From a virus: DNA of 33,948 nucleotides. Shown one piece after another: positions 10,076 through 20,800 of this stretch; the stretch's first letter is position 1, and each line of letters starts with the position of its first letter. Below the pieces are notes generated by a model. It had not been told where the DNA came from, ran no database searches, and worked only from the letters and a program-made list of their open reading frames with translations. A program made the position numbers and the translations under genes. The stretch spans positions 1 to 33,948 of the IMG/VR virus record IMGVR_UViG_3300025674_000181. One strand, 5' to 3'.

Positions 10076-10774
10076 TTAACTTTCAGTATACTGATCAACA
10101 ATGACCGCTCCTTCCAGAGATCCATCTGGCTTCTTTATTGTTGCATTTAAGTAATCAAATGCATTTAATCTGCAATTCATTACGGATGATGATATTACAG
10201 TGCTACCAACTCTTAATCTTCCATAACCAACTGGGACTCTAGCTCCTTGTGTTATATTATTTATGGGTCTGGAAAAAGTAAATGATGATGTGCTTTTCAT
10301 CTTAGGAGCACTATCTTCCATTTCTGGTGGATCAGGCTCCTTCACTAGTTTATCCATTAATCCTTGCATTAATACAGCCCCACCTATTTCGAATAATAAA
10401 TTTCCACCCCAGCTTAATAGTCCTCCCCAAAATCCACCTATGCTTGATCCTAAAGCACCCGCACCCCAGCCTCCAAACATTCCCAAAAGTCCACCAAGTA
10501 TCATTCCTATTCCACCCTGTGGGACCATAAAAAAGTGAATATTTTCGGCTTCTTTATTCACTTGAATTTTTAATTCATCTTGACTTCTTAATGGTTTCTT
10601 ATCAACGAAAACCATATATTTAGTTTGCTCTTGACTCTTTTTTAGTAAATACCCAAGGAATCCTTCTTTGTTCGCATCAATAGCTTTAATAGCTTCAAGC
10701 GGACTACTTATATCAAGTTTCCATTCTTTGCCAAATTTCTGACCCAATTTACCATGTAAAAAAACATTTACCAT
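10076..10774 (-). CDS. I: Tail tip assembly protein I-like
   Basis: A 232-residue homologue of the lambda gpI type. The N-terminus (MVNVFLHGKLGQKFGKEW, then SPLEAIKAI and FLGYLLKK) matches the ubiquitin-like beta-grasp domain of this family. Residues ~88-140 form a Gly-rich hydrophobic stretch (GGIGMILGGLLGMFGGWGAG onward), a family hallmark, perhaps membrane-active or buried in the tip. The C-terminal part, with NITQGARVPVGYGRLRVGSTVISS, matches the conserved end. It lies between the JAB-domain gene and J, the lambda K-I-J order. It starts 16 bases after the upstream stop. Confidence 0.9.
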   Translation of the reverse strand: MVNVFLHGKLGQKFGKEWKLDISSPLEAIKAIDANKEGFLGYLLKKSQEQTKYMVFVDKKPLRSQDELKIQVNKEAENIHFFMVPQGGIGMILGGLLGMFGGWGAGALGSSIGGFWGGLLSWGGNLLFEIGGAVLMQGLMDKLVKEPDPPEMEDSAPKMKSTSSFTFSRPINNITQGARVPVGYGRLRVGSTVISSSVMNCRLNAFDYLNATIKKPDGSLEGAVIVDQYTES

Positions 10775-10790
10775 AACAACCTTAAACCTA

Positions 10791-11174
10791 TTATAATATA
10801 CACAACTTAACCTTGCTTTCTGTTAGTAATTTCAGATTCTTATACATTCTAAGCTTTTGTGGATAATGTATTTTATATTTTTTTGTTACTGTACTATATA
10901 TGTATAAAGGCATAAGCATTTCTTCTGAATATTTTATATCATAATCGGAAGGGGATTCATCACCTAAAACGTGAGAATGATAACACATTAATATTTTGTA
11001 TTTTTTAAATGCATTTACATAATCAAATGGATCAATTTTGAAATATCTAGCCTTATCTTCCGCTTTATTTTCACATTGTTTAACAAAAAATTTTTTTTGT
11101 TTATATAGCAAAAATCCACAACTTTCTTCCTGTGGGAGATTTTCGCATATTTCTGCTATTTGTTTATGAATCAT
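10791..11174 (-). CDS. K: Tail assembly protein K-like, JAB/JAMM metallopeptidase domain only
   Basis: With the start placed at ATG 11174 the protein has 127 residues. It carries a full JAMM zinc-peptidase signature: E17 in EESCGFLL, then H66-S-H68, seven residues, S76, two residues, D79. Lambda gpK joins this Mov34/JAB domain to a C-terminal NlpC/P60 cell-wall hydrolase; here only 48 residues follow the JAMM motif, so the NlpC/P60 half is absent. A longer frame could begin at 11225 inside the L-like gene, but the homology begins at MIHKQIAEICENLPQEES, and ATG 11174 lies one base after the upstream TAA, which fits translational coupling. JAB proteins in this position are thought to act in tail-tip maturation. 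Confidence 0.87.
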   Translation of the reverse strand: MIHKQIAEICENLPQEESCGFLLYKQKKFFVKQCENKAEDKARYFKIDPFDYVNAFKKYKILMCYHSHVLGDESPSDYDIKYSEEMLMPLYIYSTVTKKYKIHYPQKLRMYKNLKLLTESKVKLCIL

Positions 11175-11175
11175 A

Positions 11176-12090
11176 TTAAAACAATCTACTACCTGGAAAG
11201 CCTCCGTATGGTAAGAAGTCCGCATCTGGAAATCTTAATTTACATCCAGATATTTTTTTATTACAAGCATCCCTAGCCCAATACTCAGTATTTATTGATG
11301 GCTTGTTTTTTGAGCTAGATGTGTGAGCAACTATACAATAGTATACTACATTTCTTGGGCTACTTTCTATACCCTGATCGTCCACTTGAATAGTTACAAC
11401 ATCTTTTAATTTATAATCTACCCCAGCTTCCCAAAGCCCCTTGTTTGTGATTCCATCTATAACAAATCCTACATTATTAGAATCAGATATTGGCCCTCCA
11501 TTATAGCCGCATCCTTTACCTCTATATTTCCACCAGCAATAATTATTTAATATAACTCTTCTTGGAACTGAAACATTTTCAAAATCAAGAGCATTTGATA
11601 ATTCAAATTCTACAAAAAATTTATTTTCTGTAAGTTTTTGGTTAATTATCCACTTGTCTGGTCTCAATGTAGCATTTGGATCAGGATCTATACCCATAGA
11701 TTTCCAGTGATCTATGTCTGCATCATAGTTTAAAAAATTTTCTTTATCTAAAAATCTTACAAAAGTTTTAGTTCTAGTTATTTCGGCTTTAACCAAGTCG
11801 TCCTTGTCTTTTATATATCTTGATAATATGCCTTGAAAATTAATTAATTTAATTGTAGGTCTAGATAAGCCTCCGTCTGATCTTGTGCTAAGGTCAGAGA
11901 CCTCAAAAGGTAGATAAAAGTATTCCTTGTTATTGAACTTAAGGCTATCTGTTACATTAATTACCCCACCATGAAACCTGATTACATCTTCACTATTTCC
12001 AATTCTTGAAATTTCCCATAGATCAATCATTGAAGTTTGGTTGTTTGAAAAAATTTCTTGATTTATATGTTCTCCTTTATAAAATGCCAT
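11176..12090 (-). CDS. L: Minor tail protein L-like, probable Fe-S cluster protein
   Basis: A 304-residue tail-tip protein. The C-terminal part has the L-family cysteine arrangement: C185 in NNYCWWKYRGKGC, C194 in GKGCGYNGG, then C276 and C283 in ACNKKISGCKLRF, followed by the typical ending LPYGGFPG. Lambda gpL binds an iron-sulfur cluster through such cysteines, so the same is inferred here. The N-terminal half (VIRFHGGVINVTDSLKFNNKEYFYLPFEV) fits the beta-rich first domain. It sits between the M-like and K-like genes, matching lambda order. Confidence 0.9.
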   Translation of the reverse strand: MAFYKGEHINQEIFSNNQTSMIDLWEISRIGNSEDVIRFHGGVINVTDSLKFNNKEYFYLPFEVSDLSTRSDGGLSRPTIKLINFQGILSRYIKDKDDLVKAEITRTKTFVRFLDKENFLNYDADIDHWKSMGIDPDPNATLRPDKWIINQKLTENKFFVEFELSNALDFENVSVPRRVILNNYCWWKYRGKGCGYNGGPISDSNNVGFVIDGITNKGLWEAGVDYKLKDVVTIQVDDQGIESSPRNVVYYCIVAHTSSSKNKPSINTEYWARDACNKKISGCKLRFPDADFLPYGGFPGSRLF

Positions 12091-12113
12091 AACAATATTT
12101 TACTATATTTTTT

Positions 12114-13079
12114 TTAAATATTAAAATTTTTTTTAATTTTCTCTTCTTTTAAGTTCAACTGCAAAGTGTTTGTATCTTTGTATACATAGTCGTGTTTAAT
12201 TGATGTGCATGTAAATTTTGATGTTCTTAACTCTGGTTTAATTGTGTTAAATGTAAATGTCTCAATCCCTTGTCTACCAATAATTAAGCATAAAATTTTA
12301 TATGCATCTAGATCTGTCATTTTTTCATAAGTAATACTTATTTCGTCTGTTCTACTAAATGTACCATCTTTACTATACTCTGACCTAGAGTTACCCAACG
12401 AGTAATCTTTTGTGTGAAAAGTTGAATTACTATTAACACTATATGAGGGCAATATATCTAAATGTTTTTTATAAAAATACTCTTGAAAAATATTTTTTCT
12501 CTTTTCTGACATTGAATTAGCAAACAATAAATATTTTAAGGTTAGCATCGAAAAGTCTTGATTATAGAAATTAGCTGTTATTGAATTTAAATCTCTGTAA
12601 CTTTCTGTTAAAGAAAATTGAAAGCATTTAAATTCTTGAACGAAATAAGGATCTAATGAAATTAAAGACTTAAATTTTTCATCATCATTAAGCTCGCTGT
12701 ATTCATGTTTTTGCATTACAAAAACATCATTTTCATTTTCCTCTAGAAATTTTATAATTTCGTTTGCATCTTTATCGCTCCTGTCGTTAAAATTTACATC
12801 AAAAGACATTGCTACTCTATTTAGAAGAGCTGGTTTAGAGCTTACATATTTGTTTCCGTATTCAATTTCGTTATTTTCGAATTGCACAGTAACTGATGAT
12901 CCGTATGATGGAACAAAATTAAATGGTTTATAGTATTTAAATTCTTTTAATTCAGAATCAATCTTTGAATTAGCGATAAAATCTGCATAAGATGTATAGT
13001 TTGAATTATCTTGACTTCTGAAAAATTTCTTTTGGGTTTCAAAATTTCCCCAAACATGTCTTGGATCAAAAACATTCAT
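12114..13079 (-). CDS. Minor tail protein M-like, apparently with a duplicated domain
   Basis: A 321-residue protein placed directly before L, the slot of lambda M. The N-terminal half has SVTVQFENNEIEYGNKYVSS, then NRVAMSFDVNFNDRSDKDANEIIKFLEE; the C-terminal half has DEISITYEKMTDLDAYKILCLII, then GIETFTFNTIKPELRTSKFTC and YKDTNTLQLNLKEE. Both halves follow the M-family scheme of a beta strand, an Asp-rich turn, a helix ending in FLE or LII, then a beta section ending in a Leu-rich strand. Lambda gpM is only about 110 residues. Start ATG overlaps the upstream TGA by four bases (ATGA), so expression is coupled. Assignment rests on position and pattern, not strong identity. Confidence 0.68.
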   Translation of the reverse strand: MNVFDPRHVWGNFETQKKFFRSQDNSNYTSYADFIANSKIDSELKEFKYYKPFNFVPSYGSSVTVQFENNEIEYGNKYVSSKPALLNRVAMSFDVNFNDRSDKDANEIIKFLEENENDVFVMQKHEYSELNDDEKFKSLISLDPYFVQEFKCFQFSLTESYRDLNSITANFYNQDFSMLTLKYLLFANSMSEKRKNIFQEYFYKKHLDILPSYSVNSNSTFHTKDYSLGNSRSEYSKDGTFSRTDEISITYEKMTDLDAYKILCLIIGRQGIETFTFNTIKPELRTSKFTCTSIKHDYVYKDTNTLQLNLKEEKIKKNFNI

Positions 13080-13876
13080 CTCAAGCTTTCGTATATTCCT
13101 ATAGTTCCAGCTAACACTCCTTCAGCGCTTACACTTAAAGATTGGCTTGTTATTATTCCATTACAAGTTACATCTTGACCTCTTGCCGCTTTGTCTATAT
13201 TTTTCGGGGAAAGTTTTACGGTCGCAAAGTCTTTACCAGAAAAACTTATGATTGACCCAATATTTTCTCCAGCTATGCTCATTTTCCTTTCAACTTTACT
13301 TAAGGCTACAGACCTTGGATACCTGTCTCCTATAATATATTTAGGAACTCTTTGACAAGATACAGAATAATCAATTGAACTAGGAAAATCTAATCCTATA
13401 TTTTCTTTATTAAAATTAATTAATTCTGAATATGCTCCATTTGCAAATTTTTCGTAAAACTCATCTCTTCCTATGCTTGGGTCCGCTACTCCTTCCGCAC
13501 CATTTGACCGTTGATCATAACCGCTATAGATTGTGAAAGTTGCCTTGTATTTTACAACTTCAAATGGTTTCATAGAAACTGAATAACTTGTTAACCCAGC
13601 TCCAGAAAACTCAATTCCACAAAATTTTCCATCAGCATATTTTTGTCCAGTAAATTGTTCAATATGATCTTTTCCAGCATCTACTATATAGTATTCTAAA
13701 TCTAATGTTGCAGTTTCTACAGAAGATGCTGAGTAATGTTGTCCATATCTAAAGTCGCCACCATATGCTCTATTAGCCTCTATATTTGCATTGATTGATA
13801 TTGCTGCACTCTGAGCTAATACTTTTTTGCCGCCTATCTCTACTTCGCATTCTTGATATTCTATATACCTGGACAT
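13076..13876 (-). CDS. Tail tube-fold paralogue 2 (266 aa), distal tail protein candidate
   Basis: Not part of the standard lambda set. Internal motifs parallel those of the tube protein: residues ~22-64 (QSAAISINANIEANRAYGGD to ETATLDLEYYI), ~94-117 (LTSYSVSMKPFEVVKYKATFTIY), ~168-202 (SVSCQRVPKYIIGDRYPRSVALSKVERKMSI) and ~242-265 (ITSQSLSVSAEGVLAGTIGIYESL). The first and third segments resemble each other and so do the second and fourth, suggesting two tandem tube-like domains. It begins 2 bases after the previous gene, with GGGAG about 7 bases upstream. Likely a ring at the distal end of the tube between the tape measure and tip complex; this is inferred from motif pattern and position. 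Confidence 0.62.
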   Translation of the reverse strand: MSRYIEYQECEVEIGGKKVLAQSAAISINANIEANRAYGGDFRYGQHYSASSVETATLDLEYYIVDAGKDHIEQFTGQKYADGKFCGIEFSGAGLTSYSVSMKPFEVVKYKATFTIYSGYDQRSNGAEGVADPSIGRDEFYEKFANGAYSELINFNKENIGLDFPSSIDYSVSCQRVPKYIIGDRYPRSVALSKVERKMSIAGENIGSIISFSGKDFATVKLSPKNIDKAARGQDVTCNGIITSQSLSVSAEGVLAGTIGIYESLR

Positions 13877-13878
13877 AT

Positions 13879-14832
13879 TTAACTCCCATCTGGAAACCCA
13901 TAATAATTAATTATCGGTTTATCAATAGTAAGACATTCGTAAGAAAGCTTTGCTTTAGTATTATTTTGAGAATCAACACTCACATTTTCTGAAACTAAAT
14001 AAGAGTTCGGGAATTCAAATGTACAATACTTATCAGGATCGCATTTGTCCCTCATTTTAACACTCAAATTTTTAACATGAATTCCTGTTTTAATATAATC
14101 GTGTAATGATCTAGTTTGATAATCTATTATGTCAATATCTACATTAAAATTTTGTTTTACAGGTTTTATGGGAATTATATCACAAGGATTTAGAGATCCT
14201 ATTTTATAATAAGGTTGATGTGCTGTAATTATTGTTAAAGTAAAACTTGAAACATGATTTGATTCCCTTCCATCGCAAACTAATGATATTCCGCTGCTGA
14301 ATGGTATGAAATCTACTGTTGTAGCTGGTTCCTTTGGCGGGTTTTCTGTTGGAATCTTTGCTGTTTTTCCCATATCTCCATAAATCGCCATATTCACACT
14401 TGTTTCTGGTAGAGAATCAACGGTAAAGGAGCATGTATAAGATTCTATAATTCCGCTATCAAATTTTATTATAGGATTTTGTTCGTCACCAAAATCAGCA
14501 GGCTCGTAAGTGTAATCATCGATCAAATCGTCATAGACTGGGTTTAAATCAAAAGGTAAAAATTCTAAACTTCCGTATATATAATCTTTTGATCCTATAT
14601 AATCAGTAATATTTTTATCACAAGTTAACATTTTTTTACTAAATGATATATTGCCTTTACCAAACCCATTTTGAATTTTAGATATTCCACCTCTGTTTCC
14701 TATAGCTGCAGAGTTTTCCATAGGTATAGTATATGAAGCATCAATAGATTGCAACCCAGATATAACATCACCAAATATAGTAAATCTTTTATCTGTAGAA
14801 TCTAAATAATATTTGCTTGGCTTTAATTTCAT
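13879..14832 (-). CDS. Tail tube-fold paralogue 1 (317 aa), distal tail protein candidate
   Basis: Starts one base after the tape measure stop, so coupled translation is likely. Four segments repeat the tube-protein scheme: residues ~30-68 (SIDASYTIPMENSAAIGNRG to GNISFSKKML), ~127-152 (IIESYTCSFTVDSLPETSVNMAIYGD), ~193-234 (SSFTLTIITAHQPYYKIGSLNP to NFNVDIDI) and ~275-303 (SYLVSENVSVDSQNNTKAKLSYECL). The second is close to ITDYSFEASVGSLPTTSTTVELYN in the tube protein. Two tandem beta-sandwich domains are inferred. Its place after the tape measure suggests a distal tail ring rather than the main tube, which is encoded separately at 25628-27409. Confidence 0.62.
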   Translation of the reverse strand: MKLKPSKYYLDSTDKRFTIFGDVISGLQSIDASYTIPMENSAAIGNRGGISKIQNGFGKGNISFSKKMLTCDKNITDYIGSKDYIYGSLEFLPFDLNPVYDDLIDDYTYEPADFGDEQNPIIKFDSGIIESYTCSFTVDSLPETSVNMAIYGDMGKTAKIPTENPPKEPATTVDFIPFSSGISLVCDGRESNHVSSFTLTIITAHQPYYKIGSLNPCDIIPIKPVKQNFNVDIDIIDYQTRSLHDYIKTGIHVKNLSVKMRDKCDPDKYCTFEFPNSYLVSENVSVDSQNNTKAKLSYECLTIDKPIINYYGFPDGS

Positions 14833-14833
14833 T

Positions 14834-17800
14834 CTATCTCAATGTTCCACCAATTCTTTTTTCTCTAGCAATAACCTCCATTACCGCATTCTTTACTCTT
14901 GATGCAAATTCTGGAGTTGCTAAAGGATTATTTGATGAGTTTTCTGTTTTCGATCCAGAATCATTTACATTTATACTAATGTTAACGTCACCGTGGCTAA
15001 CTGTAGATGCTCCCGTGTTCGAATTGGCTTGTGCTGTAGGAGAAAAAGTTCCACTATTTATTTTGTCCATAGCTCCTGTGCCATAACTCTGCACAGCTTC
15101 TTTGCTCATCACATACTCACCACCTGTAAGTATTGAAGGGACGTTTCCTCCTGTATTAAAATTTATTCTATAATCGTCCTGACTTCCAGTGATTTTATGT
15201 TGGATGTTTTGTTGTCTTAAATATTTAGACTGTTGTGCAGCGGTCCACCCCTCTTTCTTGAAAGCCATTATATCTGACCTAATTCCTTTTCTCTCAATTG
15301 GATCTATTTGATAGCCTGTTCTGCCCCTATCAAAAGTGTAACTTTGATTTGAATCAAGTTGCCTATTTAGAGCTTTCGCTTGGTTCTTGTCATTTAGTTT
15401 CGACATGAATCCAGTTCCATTCAACCAATCCATTCCTTTGCTGATAGCAAAGCCTCCTAGAGCGGTTAAGGCTAATCTTTTCCAGACATTACGTTCTTGT
15501 TTCTTTTTATATTTTTTAACTTTTTCTCTATACTCTTCTTGCCTTCTTGTTTCTAGATCCTGTTGAAATTGGTTTTCTTGTTCCCTGAAAAATTCTTGTA
15601 TTTGCCTGTCATTACTGATAGCTTTAGCAGATAGGGATCGACTTATTCCTATTTCAGGTCTAGTTTCCTTGTATCTAGTTACAGAACCATAATCATTTTT
15701 GTCTTGATAACTCTCTCTTTTGGCAGCTTTTGGCCCTGCAATATTTAAATTAACACCTCCACCTTCATTGAACCCTTGGACCATTCCACTGTTAACACGA
15801 TTCATGAAGTTTACACCATACTTATCAACAGAGCTTTTCTTTATTACATATTCACCTCCAGTCAGCATCGCTGGTACATCATCTCTTACTCCACTTCCTC
15901 CAGTAACCACACCTCCAACATTAAACTTCTTTTCTCCCCCTGTTCCAAATAGACCTCCAGTTATATTTCCAATAGCTCCCGTTATTCTACTTGCTGCGCT
16001 CTGTAAAAATGCTTGCTGAACCATATTAAGAAGCTGTATTCCTACTCCCTTCATGGCATCACTAAAACTTTCTGCTCCACTAATTGCAGTTTGCATTGCA
16101 TCAGCCAGTCCATCTTTTAGGACCATTGGCATGTCTTGGCCAAGTCTTGCATAAATACCTTCAGCCTGCTGCTCTACGCCAGCAAAACCAACTTCTAAAC
16201 CCAAACTAAATTGCTGTGTAAATTCCTTTGCGAACCCTTTGTCTCTTGGAGTAGTTCTTTCCATTTGCAAAATTAAGTTCTGGTTTGTTTCATTAAGTTT
16301 TGCCAGTTCTGTTTGTAGTCTTTTTATTTCTTCAACATCTCTAGTCTCAGCACTTTCTTCGTCATGCAAATCGCTCTTCAGTTGGCTCATTAACTCAAGA
16401 TTTTTTGAGTAATTATCCATCATTCCAGGATCCCCCTTGTATTGCACTTGCTCTGACTGAAGTTTAGCTTCAGCTCTTTCTAAGCGAGTGGCAAAAGGGT
16501 TCATATCTAACATCTGAGATTGAATATCTGCCTGTCTATCATCTGTTGCAATTTGAAGAGCTGAAGAGGCTGCTGCAGCACGAACATCATATCGATCCAT
16601 ATTGGCTTGCCTGCTAGCGCTCTCTTGAGAAAGATCAGTAAATTTTAATGTTTTTGTAAAGTCTGTAACTCTCGCCTGAGCTTCAAGTTCTTGGAACTTC
16701 TTTTGCATATTTTCAGTTATAGCATTTTGTCCAAGTATATATTTCTCTAAAGAAATCTTTCTTTGTTCAGCTATCTCTGCAAATAATTCATCATTACCCT
16801 TGGCTTTTTCAAGTGCCTCCGAATAAAAATTCATTATTTCATCAACACTCCTTGCATTAGCTATAGCTAGGGAAACATCGCCAGATTGTTTTGTAAACTC
16901 TGTAGTCTTTACATCCTTGTTTGGATCAAGTTTCGACTTTGCTTGATCTTGCTGTGTAATGCTTGGTCCTTTTCCAGGCTCTTCGCCAGAACTAGTAGTT
17001 CTTTTTTGATTTGTAAGGATTTGCATTTCTTTCCTGATGTTTTCCTTTTCTTTTGTTACTTGTGCAAGCTTTGCCTTCTGAGCATCATTGGCTGATTTTG
17101 CCTTTGCAACTAATGCTTCTTGCTGTCTAATTCTTTCATCCAGACCAGCCTTCATATTTTCTTGAGTCTGCTTAGATTCTCTAGTTATCTCGTAAAATTT
17201 TGTTCCCCTATTCGACCCGCTTGTATATTGCATAATTTTATGCCCGCCCTTCTTGGCTGTGTTTACGTCTCTGTTAAACTTGAGATGTTTTCTTTCTGTA
17301 ACACTAGGGTTAGCAACAGGACCGAGGCCAGAAAGCCCACTTAATTCAGCATTAATTTTTTCAAATCTTTTTTGTTCTTCGTCAGCCATATCGCTCGTTA
17401 CTTTTTTAGCTCTTGTATAATCTAATGAGCCCCTATGCTTTCTTAATTTATTTAATCTCTCTACCTGTAAACTAACATTGTTTTCTGAGTTTTTAAGAGC
17501 CTTTTCTTCAGTTTTTTGTTCAACTATATGTTTTGATAATAATGTTCTTTTTGCATCGAGTTCTGGGCTATTTAAAGTAACCGCGCTTCCAGGATTTTGC
17601 CTTCCCACAGGGGATGCTGCAGGAACCCTTGGAGCAGTTTCTCTGCTCACTTCCGATGAAGTTTCTTTTCCACTACCAAGAGTTTTTTCTATAACTTCTC
17701 CGAGATTATTTAAAGAATTAATTAAATCTCTTTCTGATGCAAGTCTCAATGCCTCCTCCCTGACATTTTCTATAACTTCCGCTTGTCTAAATTTTAATTC

Positions 17801-20800
17801 TTCATCAAACTGGTCTTTTCTTAGTTTTTGCTGTCTGGATGCCTCTTGTTCGTCGTTTTTATAACCTCTAAATATTTCATTAGACTTGAATTGAAGTCTT
17901 GATGTAGTTACATCTTTATCTCCCGATGCCCTAGTCATTGCAACACCTCTATCTAAAGCGGCATTGTTTAGTTTTAAATTATTAACTTGTAGTTCTTGAT
18001 TTATTTTCTCAGTGATTGCGTTCTGTCTTAATGATAATTGCAAACTTTTTCTTTCCGCAAGTATTTGAGCTTCTAATATTTTTCCTTGAGTTTGTCTTTG
18101 TATTATAAGGTCTTTTATTACTTTTACTTCTTCTTCTTGAAGCTCTCTACCTCCAATCTCTAAATCATTTACTATAGTTTCTGCAAAAGACATCCCCTTA
18201 TCTTGAATTCCTTTTATTATCTGTTCTCTTTCTGTAGCATTAAAGTTAAGGTTTTTTTCATTAGCTTTAATTCCTTGTATCAACGATATATCACTTTCTT
18301 GCTGAAAGTTGATTCTTCTAAACCCTGCTTCTTTTTCGAATAAAGTTTCTTTTTTATCTGCCATATAATCCGAAGACTTTCTTCCTCCCATAAACTGAGC
18401 TGTATAATCTGCTACGGATCTTTCATAATTTAGTTCTGATTGTTGAGCTATTTTCTTTACCTCTAAATCTACAGTAAGTTTTGTTATCGCATCCTTAAAT
18501 GTTTTATTTAAATTAAAAATTTGACTAGCCATGGTTTCTGCATTAGTAGTCATTTCTTTAAACATTTTTAAAGATTCCGTGGCTTCATTGGCTATGTCTA
18601 GCATAGATATTTCGCCTTCTCTGAAGGCGGCAATCATTGCATCAACCACATTTTGGTCCATCACTCCTGTGGTTGCTAATTTTTGAAGCTCCTTTAATTC
18701 GTCCACACCCATAGTCGTGGCATCCTTAAGTTGATCTGAAGCCATCATTGTTTCAATTTCTCTACCAAGAGTTGTTCCAATAATTCCACCAACTGCTGTT
18801 GATAATCCCATTATCATTGCTCCTGGAATGGCTCCCACTCCTGTAGCCATCATGCCCATCCCCACTTTGGCTCCTATTCCGCCAATGGCAGCCCCAACAC
18901 CACCACCTATCATTGTGCCTCCACTGGTAAAACCTTGAGCTCTATTAGCTTTTTTTCTTAAAGCATTTAATTCACCAATGTCCATAAAATCAGACTTGGT
19001 TTTCATTTGAGCTACAGTAGCTTTAATTCCAGTAAGGGCATCTTCCACTTTATCCATTGTGGTTTCGCCAGACTGAACACGTTGCATCATCATTGAACCT
19101 AGAGCTACTCCAGATGCAGAAGCATCATTATTTCTAATTCCCATTGCGAAATTTTGTTGAGATGTAGCTATGGCCATTCTGTCTGCTAGTTGCTGTTCAA
19201 CCTTGCTCATGGCATTTTGATCTCCCATCGCATTGACGGTCTGTTTTAAAATTTGTTTATCGTTAATAGATGCAAGTGTTTGATTGATTTGAGCATCCAA
19301 TCTATTCAAATCCATTTGATTTCCACCACTAAATGCTTCAGCTCTTGCGTTTTGTAAATTTTGCAAACCACTTAAGGCAGATATGTTTTGACCTATCAAT
19401 GAAATTTCTTTTTCTTTTAATCTAACTTGCTCTTCGATAGATAAAGTTTGCTTTTTCATTGATTGTATAAATCCAGCCGCAGCTCCAACTAAAGCTCCAG
19501 TGGGCCCAAATATTGCACCCATACCAGCTCCCATGAGCACATTTGAGGCCGTATCCCTACCTCTATCCTGAACCTGAAACTGTCCGTTTTTCATGACAGC
19601 TCTATCTTCTCTGGATCTTGGGTTTTGAATCATGCCAGAAAGCATTGGAAGAATAAAAGAAAGCCCTAATCCTACATTACCTCCAAATCCTGTCATACCT
19701 GACTTCATGAATCCTTTAGCTCCTTGACGAATACCACCAAACATTCTGCCTGCACTATTAGCAGCTGCCGCCCTGAATCCAGCACCTCGCACATTCGAGC
19801 CAGCTAAACCAGAAGAAAACGATCCTCCTACAACTGAGCCTCCTGCTATTTTTGATTGAGCTGCCGCAACTCTTGCGGTTTGAGCGGTTTGCTGAGATGT
19901 TGCCTTTGCTTGCTCTCTTGTTGCTTGAACAACTCCTTGGAGCGCAGCGACATTCGCTGGACTTGATCCTATTTTTGTAGCTTGTTTCATTAAACTAGCA
20001 AATGCTGTTGAGGCACTTTTGCCTTGATTGGATTCAAATTTTTTAGTCATCTTTTCAAGACCTCGAAGAAAGACTCCTCCACCTTTACTGCCTTCAGTCA
20101 TTCTCCCAAAGTCTCCAGTCATTAATCCAGCTCTAGCTAAATATTTATTGGAAGAAGCCACTCCCTGATCTCTTAAGAACCCCTGAAATGAGCCTCTTCC
20201 TTCTTTGCTTTTCATTAAAGCAGCCATTATAGCATTAGCTTCTTGCTTATCCTGAAATTTAACATTTTGTTTTTTCAGAAATTCTTGCCCATAAAATCTT
20301 TCCATTGATTTTTTATTAAAACCATCTTGGCTAGAGAATTTCTCTATTCTTTTGTTCGTCAAGTTTTCTGATCTTATGCTAGACCGTACCGCTTTTGCAG
20401 TTGCTGCAGGCATGTTTCTGTCTGCCATAAATTTTTGATCCAACTGCCTGTCTAAATCTTTTAGTACTTTTAAAGTTTCTGTATCTCCACTAGCACGTGC
20501 CACAGACATTTGTTGAACTAAAGTTTTTTCAAATCCATCTTGACTACTTTGTAAATTCTTTACAAGTTCTCCTATTGGACCACCTTGCCCTGCTAGCGCA
20601 GCAGCTCCATCTGCCCTGATAGCTTGTCTTGCAAAATTCTGTCTATCTAGACTTTCGCCTCCAAGAGTTCCAAGCCTCATAGATTCTCTGATGTTAAATT
20701 CTTTAATGCTTCTTGCTGAACCCGCGTAAGACTTACTGTATTGATCTAGGAATTTCCTGCCTTCTTCGGTAGAGGCTGTGAATTTATCTATCGCTCTGGT

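Noticed and set aside
10788-10806. A further promoter-like match (TTGTGTATATTATAA on the minus strand) before the I-like gene
   Set aside because: It lies inside the last codons of the JAB gene, lacks the AAGTGTAYATA core, and genes K, I and J are closely spaced, so a promoter is not required there. Kept only as a weak possibility.
11175-11225. N-terminal extension of the JAB protein starting at 11225
   Set aside because: The extension overlaps the conserved cysteine-containing end of the L-like gene, and the JAB homology begins at the ATG at 11174, one base after the L stop.
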